This document shows, piece by piece, positions 26,765-35,606 of a stretch of 64,000 bases of DNA (position 1 is its first letter; each line of letters starts with the position of its first letter). The notes beneath the pieces were generated by a model. That model did no database searches. It was not told the DNA's origin and saw only the letters and a list, made by a program, of their open reading frames with translations. Location: the NCBI GenBank assembly GCA_000023725.1, contig CP001673.1:754342-818341 (forward strand), written 5' to 3'. The position numbers and the translations under genes were made by a program. This DNA is from Flavobacteriaceae bacterium 3519-10 (GTDB lineage Bacteria; Bacteroidota; Bacteroidia; Flavobacteriales; Weeksellaceae).

Positions 26765-27583
26765 ATGAAAAATCTATCCACATCATCTCAGGAATTCCGG
26801 TTTAACGAAATTTTATTTGAAAACCGAAACAAAAGTTACGGTGCCTACGTGCTCCGGAATGAAGAAGGAAAAACCATGCAAAAAGCTTTATTCATCGGTT
26901 TGTCCTTACTTGCTGCAGTAAGCATAGCTCCACTTTTGCTTAGTACGCTAGGCGCCGCAGAAGAAATACCGCAGCCCGTACCTCCGGAGCACGTGCTGAA
27001 GAACGTCGACAGACCTGAGGCGCTGCCCCCGGTTGCAACTCCGGTTATGCCGCCTAGAAGCCCCGAAACTACTGTGAGCATCGAAATGCCGACGCCTGCG
27101 GTTAATCCGCCGGTAGAGACGCCGCCCGCATCGTTAACGCAGATAAAAGATGCAAACATCGGTACAGAAAACGTGATTGGCGAACCTGCATCGCAGACTT
27201 ATACGCCGCCGGTTTCCACGTCTGGCACAGCAGCGCCGACCCAGCCGGTTCCACCGGTTTCTGTTAACAACGATCCCGTGTCGGTTGTGGATGTAGAAGC
27301 GGGTTTTGTTGGTGGAATCAATACTTTCCGGACAAAGGTTGTACAGAATTTTGGTACTGATCAATTTGAAGACGCTGCAGGTCTTATGCAGACAACAGTC
27401 ACTTTTATCGTTGAAAAGGACGGTACGATTTCAAATATTAAAGCAAACGGAAAAAATGCCCAGTTTAACGCGGAAGCGGAAAAAACCGTTAAGAAAGTAA
27501 AAGGCAAATGGTCTCCTGCGAAACTGCGCGGTGAGAATGTGAGAAGCTATTTTAAATTTCCGATTTCGATGCAGTTTGAGTAG
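26765..27583 (+). CDS. TonB family energy transducer
   Basis: 272 residues. A short cytoplasmic part (~1-40, with NKSYGAYVLRNEEG, conserved in Bacteroidota TonB), one membrane segment (~41-62), a long proline-rich periplasmic spacer (~69-175), and a TonB C-terminal domain (~190-272; FRTKVVQNFG, TVTFIVEKDGTISNI, KWSPAKLRGENVRSYFKFPI). It passes proton-motive energy from ExbB/ExbD to outer-membrane transporters. exbB/exbD are not in this window, so it is an orphan copy here. Confidence 0.9.
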   Translation: MKNLSTSSQEFRFNEILFENRNKSYGAYVLRNEEGKTMQKALFIGLSLLAAVSIAPLLLSTLGAAEEIPQPVPPEHVLKNVDRPEALPPVATPVMPPRSPETTVSIEMPTPAVNPPVETPPASLTQIKDANIGTENVIGEPASQTYTPPVSTSGTAAPTQPVPPVSVNNDPVSVVDVEAGFVGGINTFRTKVVQNFGTDQFEDAAGLMQTTVTFIVEKDGTISNIKANGKNAQFNAEAEKTVKKVKGKWSPAKLRGENVRSYFKFPISMQFE

Positions 27584-27611
27584 GATCAGTCCCTAACTAT
27601 TTAAATCTCCT

Positions 27612-27651
27612 TTATCCACAAAAATTCACCCTTTTGTGGATAATTTTTTTT
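27612..27651 (+). terminator. Strong intrinsic terminator after tonB
   Basis: A 12-bp perfect stem TTATCCACAAAA (27612-27623) pairs with TTTTGTGGATAA (27632-27643), followed by eight T. It isolates tonB from parA. Confidence 0.9.
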
Positions 27652-27728
27652 AGACCTAAAGTTTTATTCCTCAATGCTTTAAATCAAATCTTCCAAACCT
27701 CAGGCATTTGAAAAGTCAGAAAAAAGTG

Positions 27729-27736
27729 TACTTTTG
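27729..27736 (+). promoter_or_regulatory. -7 promoter box for parA operon
   Basis: TACTTTTG matches TAnnTTTG, 18 bases before the parA ATG. Confidence 0.55.
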
Positions 27737-27754
27737 GAGATTAAAATCTAAAGA

Positions 27755-28534
27755 ATGGCTAAAATAATTGGCGTTGCAAATCAGAAAGGCGGTGTTGGCA
27801 AAACTACCACTGCTGTCAACTTAGCAGCCGCCCTCGGAGTTTTGGAGAAGAAAATATTGCTGATTGATGCCGATCCACAGGCAAATGCCACGTCGGGTCT
27901 GGGTATCGACGAAGCCAATTTCTCTACCTATAATCTTTTGGAACACAGTGCAGATGCCAGAAAGTGTGTGCAGAAAACCGCTTCGCCCAATTTAGATATC
28001 ATTCCTTCTCACATTGATCTTGTAGCAGCCGAAATAGAACTCGTAGACCGCGAAAACCGCGAATATATGCTGCGAAGTGCTTTAAAAGATATTCGCGAAG
28101 ATTACGATTATATCATTATCGACTGTGCGCCAAGTTTAGGTCTGATCACCATTAACGCGCTTACAGCGGCAGATTCGGTGATCATTCCAATACAGTGCGA
28201 GTATTTCGCGCTCGAAGGTTTGGGTAAATTGCTTAATACCATCAAAAACGTTCAGAAAATCCACAATAAAGACCTCGATATCGAGGGTTTGCTGCTCACG
28301 ATGTACGATTCGCGGCTTAGACTTTCGAACCAGGTCGTAGAAGAAGTGAATTCGCATTTTCCCGAGATGGTCTTCGAAACAATCATCAGCAGAAACGTAC
28401 GTTTAAGTGAGGCGCCAAGTTTCGGCGAAAGCATCTTAAACTATGATGCCGAAAGTAAAGGCGCCATACAGTATCTTCAGTTGGCCGAAGAGGTGCTGCT
28501 GAAGAATGATCATTTAGTGAGTGCAAAAGCTTAA
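27755..28534 (+). CDS. parA: Chromosome partitioning ATPase ParA/Soj
   Basis: 259 residues. Deviant Walker A KGGVGKTT (11-18), LLIDADPQANATSG and IIIDCAPSLGLITINAL. It binds DNA without sequence specificity and pulls ParB-bound origins apart using ATP. parB follows after 29 bases, the standard chromosomal pair. No parS site was found by eye in this window, so distance to the origin is not known. Confidence 0.96.
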   Translation: MAKIIGVANQKGGVGKTTTAVNLAAALGVLEKKILLIDADPQANATSGLGIDEANFSTYNLLEHSADARKCVQKTASPNLDIIPSHIDLVAAEIELVDRENREYMLRSALKDIREDYDYIIIDCAPSLGLITINALTAADSVIIPIQCEYFALEGLGKLLNTIKNVQKIHNKDLDIEGLLLTMYDSRLRLSNQVVEEVNSHFPEMVFETIISRNVRLSEAPSFGESILNYDAESKGAIQYLQLAEEVLLKNDHLVSAKA

Positions 28535-28563
28535 AAAACGTTTTCAGGACTGAAATAACAATT

Positions 28564-29451
28564 ATGAGAGATAAGAAAAGAGCGATGGGGCGCGGTTTAG
28601 GCGCAATTTTAAGCGCAGAATCGAAAGCCAGCGTTAACTCGGCGACTGACGCGGGAGCAGACAGATTTGTTGGAAACATCGTGCAGGTTCCGCTCGAAGA
28701 TATCTACCCAAATGCCTCGCAGCCTCGTACTTATTTTGACGAAAAAGGTCTGCAGGAACTGGCTCAGTCAATTAAAAATTTAGGTATTATCCAGCCGATT
28801 ACTTTAAGGAAAGACGGCGGAAAATTCGAGATTATTTCCGGTGAAAGACGTTTTCGTGCGAGTAAAATGGCAGGATTGGAAACTGTTCCCGCCTACATCC
28901 GTCTGGTAAACGACCAGGAGCTGCTAGAAATGGCTTTGGTTGAAAACATTCAGCGCGAAGATTTAGACGCTATTGAAATTGCACTTACGTATCAGCGGCT
29001 TTTGGAGGAAATTGGGATGACGCAGGAAAATCTCAGCCAGAGAGTGGGAAAGGAGCGCAGCTCAATCACCAACTCAATCCGTCTGTTGAGGTTAAATCCT
29101 GAAGTTCAGGATGCGATCCGCAGTGGCGAGATTTCTGCCGGACACGGTCGTGCGATTATCAGCCTTGAAGGTTCGGAACTGCAGAACGAACTCTTCCAGA
29201 AAATCCTCACGAACAAATTGAGCGTAAGACAGGCTGAGGAAGAATCCGCAAGATTAAAAAATACCGCCAACACAGAGAAGAAACCTAAAGCTGCCCTTCC
29301 AAACCATTTCAGGAAAGCTGAAAAAAATCTTGCTGACATCCTTGATGTAAAAGTAGAGATCAAAGCTGCGGCTAATGGCAAAAAAGGGAAAATTGTGCTC
29401 GATTTTAAAAATGAACAGGAACTTGAAAATATTCTCTCACATTTTAAATAA
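28564..29451 (+). CDS. parB: Chromosome partitioning protein ParB
   Basis: 295 residues. RAMGRGLGAILS at the N-terminus is the ParA-contact region; the ParB/CTPase domain follows (VPLEDIYPNASQPRTYF, SGERRFRASK, LVENIQREDLDAIE), then the HTH DNA-binding part (MTQENLSQRVGKERSSITNSIRLL) and a C-terminal dimer domain. It clamps onto parS DNA. Its stop overlaps the next ATG by one base (TAATG). Confidence 0.96.
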   Translation: MRDKKRAMGRGLGAILSAESKASVNSATDAGADRFVGNIVQVPLEDIYPNASQPRTYFDEKGLQELAQSIKNLGIIQPITLRKDGGKFEIISGERRFRASKMAGLETVPAYIRLVNDQELLEMALVENIQREDLDAIEIALTYQRLLEEIGMTQENLSQRVGKERSSITNSIRLLRLNPEVQDAIRSGEISAGHGRAIISLEGSELQNELFQKILTNKLSVRQAEEESARLKNTANTEKKPKAALPNHFRKAEKNLADILDVKVEIKAAANGKKGKIVLDFKNEQELENILSHFK

Positions 29452-30080
29452 TGAGCAAACTAACCCTCCTCTTTATTTTTCTTTGTTCAGCTAAAATTTT
29501 CGCGCAGGTGAGCCCGAAAGACACAATACGTGTAGAAAATTATCCGACAGATTCGGTTTCGGCGACAAAATCTCCATCGGAAATTGAGGTGTATGCGGAT
29601 ATTCAGGAATTGAACGCAACTGCGGCGGAGATGAAATTTAACCCTACAAAAGCAGGTTTATATTCGGCAGTTTTACCTGGTTTAGGACAATATTATAACA
29701 GAAAATACTGGAAAATTCCAATTGTTTGGGGCGGAATCGGTACCGGAATCGGCATCACGCTTTGGAATCAGAAGCAGTACAACCGCTATCGCGAAGCCTT
29801 CGTGGCAGAACTGAATGGACAGACGCATGAGTTTTCGGATATACCGGGAATTACCGCGGAAGCTTTAGGCAGAACACAGGACCGCGCCAAGCGTCAGCGC
29901 GATTACGCAATCGCCGTCACAGGGTTGGTGTATATTTTAAACATTGTGGATGCGGTGGTGGATGCGCACCTTTATGAAGGCAGAAAAGATCCGGATTTGG
30001 CACTGAAACCGACAGTGATTTATGATGAATTCGCCAGACACAACTCAAAAGCCGGGTTAAGTTTAAGTTATAATTTTTAG
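29451..30080 (+). CDS. DUF5683 secreted or membrane protein
   Basis: 209 residues with a signal peptide (MSKLTLLFIFLCSAKIFAQ). The family segment NPTKAGLYSAVLPGLGQYYNRKYWKIPIVWGG is present, with glycine-rich hydrophobic stretches (WGGIGTGIGITLW; IAVTGLVYILNIVDAVVDAHL) that look membrane-embedded. DUF5683 members sit between parB and dapB in many Flavobacteriia; their role is unknown. It overlaps parB by one base and is followed by dapB after 10 bases. Confidence 0.82.
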   Translation: MSKLTLLFIFLCSAKIFAQVSPKDTIRVENYPTDSVSATKSPSEIEVYADIQELNATAAEMKFNPTKAGLYSAVLPGLGQYYNRKYWKIPIVWGGIGTGIGITLWNQKQYNRYREAFVAELNGQTHEFSDIPGITAEALGRTQDRAKRQRDYAIAVTGLVYILNIVDAVVDAHLYEGRKDPDLALKPTVIYDEFARHNSKAGLSLSYNF

Positions 30081-30090
30081 AAGAAAAAGA

Positions 30091-30807
30091 ATGAAGATAG
30101 CATTGGTAGGTTACGGAAAAATGGGCAGAATCATCGATGGGATAGCCACTTCCAGAGGTCATGAAATTGTTGCACGTTTAAATGAAAGTCCGACTCCTGA
30201 AAACCTGAATAACCCTGATGTCGTGATCGAATTTTCGAATCCCGAAGTTGCATTCACTAATATCAAAACCTGCCTCGAAAATAAAATTCCTGTTATTTGC
30301 GGAACGACCGGCTGGCTCGGCCAGAAACCCGAAATTGAAAGGATTACCGCGGAAAATTCAACTGCATTTTTATACGGTTCTAATTTCAGTCTTGGCGTAA
30401 ATCTTTTTTTTGAACTGAACGAAAAGCTGGCTGCGCTGATGCAAAACTTGGGTGAGTATAATGTTCAGCTTGAAGAAATTCACCATACGCATAAAAAAGA
30501 TGCACCCAGTGGAACCGCAATTTCGCTGGCAGAAGGCATTATTAACAATACTCAGAAGTTCGACGCGTGGAAGCTTGAAGAAACCAAAGGGAATCAACTG
30601 GGTATATTTGCTGTTCGCGAGGATGAAGTTCCAGGGACTCACAGCGTTTTTTATCGCAGCGAGGTTGATGAGATCGAAATCAAGCACACGGCCTTCAACC
30701 GAAACGGTTTTGCGCTTGGCGCTGTTGTGGCTGCTGAGTGGATTTTCGGCAAAACCGGAAACTTCACAATGAAAGATGTACTGCTTGATAAAATGACTAA
30801 CGACTGA
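30091..30807 (+). CDS. dapB: 4-hydroxy-tetrahydrodipicolinate reductase
   Basis: 238 residues. NAD(P)-binding GYGKMGR near the N-terminus, CGTTGWL, YGSNFSLGVNLF, and the catalytic segment EIHHTHKKDAPSGTA with the conserved His-His and Lys. It makes tetrahydrodipicolinate on the lysine and diaminopimelate pathway, supplying peptidoglycan precursors. The protein is on the short side of the family, as is usual in this phylum. Co-transcribed with parAB and lepB. Confidence 0.95.
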   Translation: MKIALVGYGKMGRIIDGIATSRGHEIVARLNESPTPENLNNPDVVIEFSNPEVAFTNIKTCLENKIPVICGTTGWLGQKPEIERITAENSTAFLYGSNFSLGVNLFFELNEKLAALMQNLGEYNVQLEEIHHTHKKDAPSGTAISLAEGIINNTQKFDAWKLEETKGNQLGIFAVREDEVPGTHSVFYRSEVDEIEIKHTAFNRNGFALGAVVAAEWIFGKTGNFTMKDVLLDKMTND

Positions 30808-30895
30808 TGAACTTAAATCAACAGCTGTAACATTCCTCAATTTCTTTAAACTAATCAGCCACGGGCGAAAGTCCTGAAAAAAGCATATTCCAATT

Positions 30896-32548
30896 ATGAA
30901 TTATTTTATTGTTTATACCCTTTACGTTGTAGTTCTGTCTGTCCTGATGGGACTTTCTACGTGGAAGCTGTTTAAGAAAATGCGTTACAATCCCATTTTT
31001 GCATTCGTTCCGTTTTATAACTATTATTTAATCCAGAAAGCGACAAACCACCCGAAATGGTGGGTGGCGATGGCCTATCTTCCTATCGTTGGTCCGATCA
31101 TGATGACGGTTTTTCATCTGTTTTTAATGAGACATTTCGGTAAAACCAGTTTCTCGCAAAAGTTGCTTACTGTTATTCTTCCTTTTATTTACATGGCTTT
31201 CGTCAATTATTCAAAAGATGCAGACGTTGAGACCCATGACGAACTTTACATGACAGAAGAGGAGAAAAACGCGAAGAAAAAAGAATCTTTTGTGGGTTCC
31301 ATCACTTTTGCGGTGGTTTTTGCGACCATTGTGCATGTTTTCGTAACCCAGCCTTTCGGAATTCCGACAGGTTCAATGGAAAGAACACTACTTGTGGGTG
31401 ATTTCCTGTTTGTAAATAAGTGGACCTATGGCTTCAGGATGCCGATGCGCCCTGTGGCGATTCCGTTTTTGCAGGGAACCATTATGGATACAGGCGAAAA
31501 AGGCAATCCGAAAGATGATCCCAAATCATATCTCGAGGCAGTGAAATTACCGTATGAACGAATTCTGCAGTTCAAAAAACCGCAGAAAAACGATATCGTA
31601 GTCTTCAATTATCCGCGCGATTCTGTGCATACCGCAATTGACCGTATGGATCCTTATGTGAAGCGTTGTGTCGCGGTAGCGGGTGATGTTATTGAAATGC
31701 GTGGTGGACGCCTTTTCGTAAACGGAAAACCCGAAACCATTTTAGGCGACCAGCAGATGCAGCATAAATTCATCGCAGTAACCGGCAGTCAGCTTGATAT
31801 TCCGGCTTTGTATAAACAGTACGGCTTTATGCCTGTGCAGGAAATGCAGACCGAATCTGGATTTGTGTACGATTTTCAGGGTTTAACAGATAAAACAGCG
31901 AAGGAAATTAAAGAACTTCCGCAAATCATCGAGCTTAAAGAGCATGTTTGGACAAAAGATTCAGGCGCCGTGTCGTACAAAATAAATGCTGCACGCGACG
32001 CTTTTACCAAAAACATAGATACCACGCAGAGCATATTCCCAATCAATAAAAAATGGAATCAGGACTGGTACGGCCCTCTTAAAATACCGAAAAAAGGCGA
32101 CGTTGTTACTTTAAACCAGGAAACTTTGCCCGAATATCAGTGGATTATTTCGCAATACGAACATAATACACTCGAAAACAAAAACGGAAAAATCTTTGTA
32201 AACGGCCGCGAGACCACACAATACACCATCCAACAGGATTATTATATGATGATTGGTGACAATCGTGATGCTTCCCTGGACGCCCGCTTTTTCGGCTTTG
32301 TTCCCGAAGAAAACATTGTCGGAAGTCCGATGTTCACGTGGATGAGCGTGGAAGGATTGTTTGCTGACAAAGGTTCTTCTTATCAGCCAGACGGTAAAAC
32401 AATCCGTTGGGACCGCATGTTCAAAGCCACAAACACAGGCGAAGCGCACAAAACCTCCTATTGGTGGGTTGCGGTTTTAATCCTCGTACTGTTTTTCGGT
32501 TGGGACTATATTGCCGGAATCTTTAAGAAAAAGCCGAAAGAAGATTAA
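30896..32548 (+). CDS. lepB: Signal peptidase I, long Bacteroidota form
   Basis: 550 residues, against about 320 in E. coli. Three hydrophobic segments fill the first ~105 residues, then another at ~132-150. The catalytic Ser160 lies in PTGSMERTL and Lys256 in YVKRCVAVAGDVIEM. A long insertion (~280-420) separates this from the conserved MIGDNRDASLDARFFG box, and a last membrane segment occurs near the C-terminus (WWVAVLILVLFFGWDYIAG). It removes signal peptides at the outer face of the inner membrane. Confidence 0.93.
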   Translation: MNYFIVYTLYVVVLSVLMGLSTWKLFKKMRYNPIFAFVPFYNYYLIQKATNHPKWWVAMAYLPIVGPIMMTVFHLFLMRHFGKTSFSQKLLTVILPFIYMAFVNYSKDADVETHDELYMTEEEKNAKKKESFVGSITFAVVFATIVHVFVTQPFGIPTGSMERTLLVGDFLFVNKWTYGFRMPMRPVAIPFLQGTIMDTGEKGNPKDDPKSYLEAVKLPYERILQFKKPQKNDIVVFNYPRDSVHTAIDRMDPYVKRCVAVAGDVIEMRGGRLFVNGKPETILGDQQMQHKFIAVTGSQLDIPALYKQYGFMPVQEMQTESGFVYDFQGLTDKTAKEIKELPQIIELKEHVWTKDSGAVSYKINAARDAFTKNIDTTQSIFPINKKWNQDWYGPLKIPKKGDVVTLNQETLPEYQWIISQYEHNTLENKNGKIFVNGRETTQYTIQQDYYMMIGDNRDASLDARFFGFVPEENIVGSPMFTWMSVEGLFADKGSSYQPDGKTIRWDRMFKATNTGEAHKTSYWWVAVLILVLFFGWDYIAGIFKKKPKED

Positions 32549-32556
32549 TTTTTTAA

Positions 32557-32635
32557 GGAGCTTTTTCCCGCTGTCCGCTATATCTTTTGCTCCGCTGCGC
32601 TTCGCAAAAGGATGCCGCTACCATCGGGGCTAGGG
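32557..32635. repeat. Candidate interspersed palindromic (REP-like) element
   Basis: GC-rich island in the AT-rich gap between lepB and wbqC. It starts GGAGCTTTTTCCCGCTGTCC, has an inner 7-bp stem CTTTTGC (32584-32590) with GCAAAAG (32604-32610) around a GC-rich loop, then GGATGCCGCTACCATCGGGG. I recognise it as a type of sequence that recurs between genes in Chryseobacterium and Flavobacterium genomes, often mis-translated as part of upstream ORFs. Only one copy lies in this window. Confidence 0.5.
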
Positions 32636-32679
32636 GAAACCGATGTAAATTAAAACACTTTATAATTCAAAAAAGAAAA

Positions 32680-33288
32680 ATGAAAGTTCTTTTACCCGTA
32701 TTTTACTTACCGCCGATCTCATGGTTTGCGGTTTTTCTTTTAGCTGATGACGTAGTTCTCGAGCAATCCGAGAATTTCCCGAAGCAGACCTACCGAAACC
32801 GCGCCACGATTTACGGTGCAAACGGACGGCTTTCGCTGATCGTGCCGATACATCATAACGGCAAACGGCGCATGAGCGAAATTGAAGTTTCCAAACGCGA
32901 AAAATGGCAGAAACTCCATTGGAAATCTATTAAGACAGCCTATCAAAGCTCACCTTATTTCGAGTTTTATGAAAATAAACTGGCAGAGATATTTACATTT
33001 GAGACCGACTCGCTGCTAGAGTTCAGTCTTAACGCCGTGGCAATACTTCAGAAAATTCTTAAAACAGATATTGATTATTCTTTAACAAATGAGTACGAAA
33101 GCACTCCAACGGAAGAAGATTTCCGCGGCAGGTTTTCGGCAAAGCAGCAGGCAGAGTTCGAAATGCCGGAATATTATCAGACTTTCTCTGATAAATTTGG
33201 CTTTGAGGCAGACCTTTCAGTAATTGACCTGATCTGTAACAAAGGCCCGGAATCTTTGACTTATTTAAACAATATCATCATAAAATAA
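32680..33288 (+). CDS. WbqC family protein
   Basis: 202 residues from the ATG at 32680. A longer in-frame ORF begins at 32587 but its extra N-terminus is a translation of the repeat element and is rejected. Family features: MKVLLPVFYLPPISWFAVFL, then NRATIYGANGRLSLIVPI, KWQKLHWKSIKTAYQSSPYFEFYE. WbqC-like proteins occur in O-antigen and surface-glycan loci, but no reaction is established. Nine bases separate it from the subtilase gene. Confidence 0.8.
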   Translation: MKVLLPVFYLPPISWFAVFLLADDVVLEQSENFPKQTYRNRATIYGANGRLSLIVPIHHNGKRRMSEIEVSKREKWQKLHWKSIKTAYQSSPYFEFYENKLAEIFTFETDSLLEFSLNAVAILQKILKTDIDYSLTNEYESTPTEEDFRGRFSAKQQAEFEMPEYYQTFSDKFGFEADLSVIDLICNKGPESLTYLNNIIIK

Positions 33289-33297
33289 ATTTTTAAT

Positions 33298-34998
33298 ATG
33301 AAAAGAATTCTCATAGCCGCATATTTTCTTGCGGGTTTTGCCGCGTTCGCCCAAACAGATACAAAGGCGACAGATCCGATGCAGGATAAAGACCTGATGA
33401 CCTGGTACCACAAAGATTTTGCTTCGGCTAATGTTTATGGCGTAAATACAGACAATGCGTACAAATACCTTGAATCTAAAGGATTGAAGGCCAAACCGGT
33501 TATTGTTGGAGTTTTAGACAGCGGTGTTGAAGTGGATCATCCGGGCCTCATAAAAAATATGTGGAAGAACCCGAATGAAGTTCCGAACAATGGTAAGGAC
33601 GACGACGGTAACGGCTATATCGATGATATCCATGGCTGGAATTTTATCGGTGGCAAAAACGGCGATATCGATATCGACAACATGGAGGTAACGCGTGTTG
33701 TGAAAAAATACCAGTCGGTTTTCGAAGGACCGGATTCGGCATCAAATAAAGCGAATCAGGCAAAGATGCCCGAGGAATTTGCAATGTACATGAGATCAAA
33801 AGAGATCTTCACAAAAAAGAGTATTGAAGCGAGACAGAGCTTTGAAACGTACTCGATGATACAGAAAAACATTCCGTCAATGATCGCGCTGCTGAACGGG
33901 CAGAATTTAACTCCTGAAGCAGTTGCTGCTATAAAACCTACAACTCAGGAGCAGGCAATGGCATCGTCCATCCTTGCGCAGGTAGTTAGGGATCCATCGG
34001 TTCAGGGTAAGTCACCGGCTGAGGTTCAGAAGTTTTTAGAAGGGCAGATGAAGGAAGCAATCGATTATTATGGGCCGCAGGCTAACAAACAGTATAATCT
34101 GGATTTTGACCCACGCGCTGAAATAGTAGGTGATAACTACGACGACTATTCGCAGAAAAAATACGGTAACAACAATTATGAAGGTCCCGATGCCCAGCAC
34201 GGAACGCATGTTGCGGGTATTATTGCGGGTGTACCGCACGGCACTGAGCCACAATACGGTGTAGGTTACAAAACCGCCAAAATAATGACGGTGCGTACAG
34301 TACCAAACGGCGACGAGCGTGATAAAGATGTCGCCAATTCCATACGCTACGCGGTGGATAACGGCGCGAAGATTCTTAATATGAGTTTCGGGAAACCGGT
34401 TTCTCCGGGTAGAAACGTGGTGTGGGATGCATTTAAATATGCTGAAGACAAAGGCGTTCTATTGGTGAAAGCGGCGGGAAATGAAAATGAGGATATTTCG
34501 GAGCACACGTATTATCCAAGTAATTTTAAAGACGCTAAAGATGAAAAAGCATTTATCAGCAACATGGTTGTAGTGGGCGCTTCAACCAATGATAATGAAT
34601 TTCTGAGAGCCAATTTCTCTAATTACAACCAGAAAATGGTAGACGTTTTTGCGCCGGGCGACAAAATATATTCTACGGTGCCTGATGGTAAATATGAGTA
34701 TCTGCAGGGAACTTCGATGGCTTCACCGGTTGTAGCCGGGGCAGCATCTGTGCTTTTAGCCTACATGCCGAATCTTACACCACAGCAGATTATCGATTCG
34801 TTGGTTAAAACATCGAACAAATCATCCGTTAACGCGATGATCGCTTCAAATACTAACAACCGGTTTGACCTGATTTCAAAGGCTGGCGGCGTGATTGATG
34901 TGCGTAAAGCCGCAGAATATGCGTTCACTAATTTTTACAAAGCCGGGGCAGCGTCTAAACCCGCTCCGAAAGCTAAGAAGAAAGCGGTTAAGAAGTAA
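33298..34998 (+). CDS. Secreted subtilisin-like serine protease (S8)
   Basis: 566 residues with a signal peptide (MKRILIAAYFLAGFAAFAQ). Catalytic triad Asp74 (GVLDSGVEVDH), His301 (DAQHGTHVAG), Ser473 (GTSMASPVVAG), with oxyanion Asn395 (AAGNEN). Normally ~35-50 residues separate Asp and His; here there are ~227, because a ~180-residue helical, Gln/Lys-rich insertion (~125-290) is present. The C-terminus is a short Lys/Ala-rich tail, not a T9SS sorting domain, so it is probably periplasmic. Confidence 0.93.
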   Translation: MKRILIAAYFLAGFAAFAQTDTKATDPMQDKDLMTWYHKDFASANVYGVNTDNAYKYLESKGLKAKPVIVGVLDSGVEVDHPGLIKNMWKNPNEVPNNGKDDDGNGYIDDIHGWNFIGGKNGDIDIDNMEVTRVVKKYQSVFEGPDSASNKANQAKMPEEFAMYMRSKEIFTKKSIEARQSFETYSMIQKNIPSMIALLNGQNLTPEAVAAIKPTTQEQAMASSILAQVVRDPSVQGKSPAEVQKFLEGQMKEAIDYYGPQANKQYNLDFDPRAEIVGDNYDDYSQKKYGNNNYEGPDAQHGTHVAGIIAGVPHGTEPQYGVGYKTAKIMTVRTVPNGDERDKDVANSIRYAVDNGAKILNMSFGKPVSPGRNVVWDAFKYAEDKGVLLVKAAGNENEDISEHTYYPSNFKDAKDEKAFISNMVVVGASTNDNEFLRANFSNYNQKMVDVFAPGDKIYSTVPDGKYEYLQGTSMASPVVAGAASVLLAYMPNLTPQQIIDSLVKTSNKSSVNAMIASNTNNRFDLISKAGGVIDVRKAAEYAFTNFYKAGAASKPAPKAKKKAVKK

Positions 34999-35022
34999 TA
35001 ATTTTTTGAATATAGTTTTTAT

Positions 35023-35050
35023 AAAGTCCGATTCCGTCGGACTTTTTTTT
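35023..35050 (+). terminator. Intrinsic terminator closing the parA-subtilase run
   Basis: A 9-bp stem AAAGTCCGA (35023-35031) pairs with TCGGACTTT (35037-35045), with a long T run. Confidence 0.88.
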
Positions 35051-35108
35051 GGCCTTTTTTTAAAATGGCACAGTTTTGTGTACGTCAGTTGTAAATAATT
35101 TTATTACT

Positions 35109-35588
35109 ATGAAAAATTTATTAGTGGCCGGAATCTTAGGCGCAGCGCTTACTGTTTCCTGCAGCACAGCAAAAACAGCCCAGGCCAACCGAGCCGAATT
35201 TCTTCAGCTGAAGGGCGACTGGGAAATTACAAGTGTAGATTACGACAAATCTTATAAAGTGAGGCCTTTTGATGAAGGTGCAGATGCGCAGTGTTTCGTA
35301 GGCAGTCACTGGAGACTGATCCCTAATAACTGGACCGGATCTTATACCTTAAATGGCGGTGGTGCTTGCCCAAGCGTTATTCAGCCTATCAAGTTCGAGG
35401 TTGTGAATGGTAGTGAATTTAAATTTAAAAAATTACTCGAAGGTTCGAAAGCTAAGGCTGTTGTAGAGGGCTATTCTCTGAACCTGACAAGCCAGACAGA
35501 AGATTCGTTCTCTTTAGAACAGAATGTGCCAAGCGCCGGAGAAAATGTACGCATCGTCTACAACTTCAGCAGAACCGGAATGAAATAA
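35109..35588 (+). CDS. Lipocalin-like lipoprotein
   Basis: 159 residues from the ATG at 35109; the in-frame upstream start (35076) would spoil the lipoprotein signal MKNLLVAGILGAALTVSC. LKGDWEITSVDYD is the lipocalin-type GxW start of an 8-strand barrel; CFVGSHWRLIPNNWTGSYTL and CPSVIQPIKFEV continue it, with two cysteines that could pair. Such small lipocalin-like lipoproteins may bind lipids; the ligand is unknown. The gene lies 18 bases before the OmpA-family gene and is probably co-transcribed. Confidence 0.75.
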   Translation: MKNLLVAGILGAALTVSCSTAKTAQANRAEFLQLKGDWEITSVDYDKSYKVRPFDEGADAQCFVGSHWRLIPNNWTGSYTLNGGGACPSVIQPIKFEVVNGSEFKFKKLLEGSKAKAVVEGYSLNLTSQTEDSFSLEQNVPSAGENVRIVYNFSRTGMK

Positions 35589-35606
35589 CAATTAAAATTA
35601 AAAATT

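Noticed and set aside
25458-27583. Prophage remnant around the muramidase gene
   Set aside because: No structural, integrase or holin genes on either side.
27755-29451. parS sites near parAB
   Set aside because: No TGTTTCACGTGAAACA-like palindrome was seen by eye in or near these genes.
32587-32679. N-terminal extension of the WbqC protein
   Set aside because: The extra 31 codons are a translation of the REP-like element; the family motif begins at the ATG at 32680.
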